From Puniceicoccales bacterium (GTDB lineage Bacteria; Verrucomicrobiota; Verrucomicrobiae; Opitutales; LL51), in contig JAIRLG010000102.1 of assembly GCA_031259625.1 (NCBI GenBank), forward strand, positions 1 through 6,623: 6,623 nt of DNA, written 5' to 3'. The position numbers and the translations under genes were made by a program. Positions 5,577 to 6,623 of this stretch are shown one piece after another. How positions within the stretch are numbered: the stretch's first letter is position 1; each line of letters begins with the position of its first letter. The notes under the pieces were generated by a model. The model worked only from the letters and a program-made list of their open reading frames with translations. It was not told the origin of the DNA and did no database searches.

Positions 5577-6077
5577 ATGAGAGAAAATCCGTTCCAGCGA
5601 CGCCCAAGGCCCATGACCGACGAGCGCCTGTCGCAATTGTTAAAACTGAAGGCCGCCGAAAAGCCATCGCCGAATTTTTGGGATCGCTTCGAGACGAGCC
5701 TGGAGCGCAAATGCATGCAGGAGCTCTGGGCTCGGCCCTCTCCGGTGCGGGCGCTGCGGGAGAAGTTCCATCACCTGAAGCAGGGACTTGCCTTCCTCTC
5801 GCTCACGGCGGCGGGACTGGCCCTTGTCGTCCTGAATTTTTCCCCCCGTTCCCCACTGGCTCAGGGCCCCTTCGGCCCCTCCACCTGGGATAGGCCGGCC
5901 ACCATTTTATCTCGGGAGTACGTTCGGGACACCCTGTCTCCCCCGCGCTCGGTCAGGCCGCTCAGCGCGGACGTCCTGAGTCCGAACCCGGGGGCTTCGC
6001 GCTACGTGTGCGACCGCCTTTCCGGCTACTCGCCGGGTCTCGGCTCCGGGCTCGTCTCCTCGGCCACCTGTTTCTAG
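5577..6077 (+). CDS. Single-pass membrane protein downstream of ECF sigma factor, possible regulator
   Basis: A 166-residue protein of unknown function. Residues about 13-69 are charged and predicted cytoplasmic (MTDERLSQLLKLKAAEKPSP, FWDRFETSLERKCMQELW). One hydrophobic helix follows at about 70-88 (LAFLSLTAAGLALVVLNF), then about 78 residues rich in Ser, Pro and Gly, predicted periplasmic. The N-terminal block resembles a Verrucomicrobiota family with the pattern LLxLKRxExPPPxYFxxF, often found beside ECF sigma genes; this is from memory. Position, topology and 3-base spacing after the sigma gene are what one expects of an anti-sigma factor, but there is no HxxxCxxC zinc motif and no recognisable anti-sigma domain, so that role is inference only. 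The start is ATG 5577 or ATG 5613 (residue 13), the latter fitting the family pattern better. Two cysteines lie in the periplasmic tail (149 and 165). Confidence 0.75.
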   Translation: MRENPFQRRPRPMTDERLSQLLKLKAAEKPSPNFWDRFETSLERKCMQELWARPSPVRALREKFHHLKQGLAFLSLTAAGLALVVLNFSPRSPLAQGPFGPSTWDRPATILSREYVRDTLSPPRSVRPLSADVLSPNPGASRYVCDRLSGYSPGLGSGLVSSATCF

Positions 6078-6080
6078 GGT

Positions 6081-6623
6081 GTGGTTTCCCTTACGCCCCA
6101 TAGTTTTTCCCTGCGCTATTTCATCAGAAGGCTCTGGGCTCTGATGCTCGCCCTTGGGATTTGCTGCATCTCTGCGGAAGAGAAGATATTACCTCCAGCT
6201 TCCCCAGCTGACACATCGGAAAGAGCTCCGCCGACGATTTCCGTCGGACGACCGGAAGAGCCGGTCGTATCCATGGAAAAACCGGCTGTATCCATCTTTG
6301 AAGGGAAGGCAGCGCCCGCAGCTCCTTCGGCCGACGCGTTGGAGGAACCCTCGCCGACGATTTCCGCCGTGCGACCGGAAGAGCCGGCCGTATCCATCTT
6401 TGAAGGGAAGGAAGCGCCCGCAGCTCCTCCGTCCGGCGCGTTGGAGGGAGCTCCGCCGACGATTTCCGCCGTGCGACCGGAAGAGCCGGCTGTATCCATT
6501 TTTGAGCACAGGCGCTCCGCCGTCGTGCAGGTGACCGGATGCACCGACCTCAAGTCCGACAGCGCCCAGATTTTGGAAGGAAGTGGGTTTTTCATCGACG
6601 AGCAGGCCCACGTGGTGGTGGCG
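6081..6623 (+). CDS. Exported trypsin-like (HtrA/DegP-type) serine protease, 5' part only
   Basis: The frame is open from the previous gene's stop to the window edge (181 codons, 3' end missing). I place the start at GTG 6081, 3 bases after that stop. It gives a good signal peptide: basic RYFIRRLW (12-19), hydrophobic ALMLALGICC (20-29) and a likely cut after CISA (32). The only ATG before the mature region, at 6144, would remove the basic n-region. Residues about 45-145 form a Pro/Ala/Glu-rich linker of three repeats. From 146 on, SAVVQVTG and then ILEGSGFFIDEQAHVVVA match the opening strands of S1C trypsin-like proteases (typical GSGFIIDxxGxVVT). The catalytic His, Asp and Ser lie beyond the edge, so activity cannot be judged. 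Its location after a sigma factor and membrane protein recalls the MucD position in the Pseudomonas algU cluster. A non-HtrA S1-type protease is possible. Confidence 0.8.
   Translation, partial: MVSLTPHSFSLRYFIRRLWALMLALGICCISAEEKILPPASPADTSERAPPTISVGRPEEPVVSMEKPAVSIFEGKAAPAAPSADALEEPSPTISAVRPEEPAVSIFEGKEAPAAPPSGALEGAPPTISAVRPEEPAVSIFEHRRSAVVQVTGCTDLKSDSAQILEGSGFFIDEQAHVVVA
6225..6505. repeat. Three-unit tandem repeat encoding the protease linker
   Basis: Units begin with CCGACGATTTCC at 6231, 6354 and 6456, giving spacings of 123 and 102 bases (41 and 34 codons). The extra 21 bases in the first unit encode a 7-residue internal duplication (EEPVVSM then EKPAVSI). Each unit encodes PTIS, then RPEEPAVSIFEGK and APAAP with small changes; the third unit breaks off into the protease domain. 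All differences are multiples of three, so the frame is preserved. Confidence 0.9.

Noticed and set aside
6116..6611. Two minus-strand open frames with repeated KMDTAGSSGRTAEIVG-type sequence
   Set aside because: They are the reverse complement of the protease linker repeats; the plus strand gives a signal peptide and a protease domain, so these are shadows.

Overview
The window looks like a chromosomal segment of a GC-rich, outer-membrane-bearing (diderm) bacterium, most plausibly a member of the Verrucomicrobiota (Opitutales/Puniceicoccales-like). The evidence is a complete LptC-LptA-LptB lipopolysaccharide export set with a KdsC-type phosphatase, and an ECF sigma factor followed by a small membrane protein whose N-terminus (LLKLKAAEKPSPNFWDRF) resembles a Verrucomicrobiota protein family often found next to ECF sigma genes. 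The lineage call is an inference from memory, not from a search.

Layout. Positions 1-171 are strikingly AT-rich (about one third GC by hand count) and hold no convincing gene. From 172 to 4838 the genes run leftward, in transcription order gpsA, lptC, lptA, lptB and a double-length kdsC-like gene. lptC/lptA and lptA/lptB overlap by ATGA, and lptB/kdsC are 3 bases apart, so these four form one tight operon. gpsA is separated from lptC by 238 bases that contain a perfect nested, cloverleaf-like palindrome. gpsA has a near-consensus sigma-70 promoter whose predicted start site leaves almost no 5' leader.

From 4944 to the right edge the genes run rightward: an ECF sigma factor, a single-pass membrane protein and the 5' part of an exported trypsin-like serine protease. 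They are separated by exactly 3 bases each, which implies one operon. By position this resembles a sigma / membrane regulator / periplasmic protease envelope-stress module, divergent from genes for phospholipid precursor and LPS transport.

How the parts fit: GpsA makes glycerol-3-phosphate for phospholipids, KdsC-type activity makes Kdo for the LPS core, and LptBCA drives LPS to the outer membrane. The rightward operon may sense or respond to envelope state. The oddest items are the KdsC-like protein with a catalytically decayed N-terminal copy of itself, the LptA with a long repetitive PSGE-rich tail, the 87-base cloverleaf palindrome with 76 paired bases, and the repeated Pro/Ala/Glu linker in the protease.
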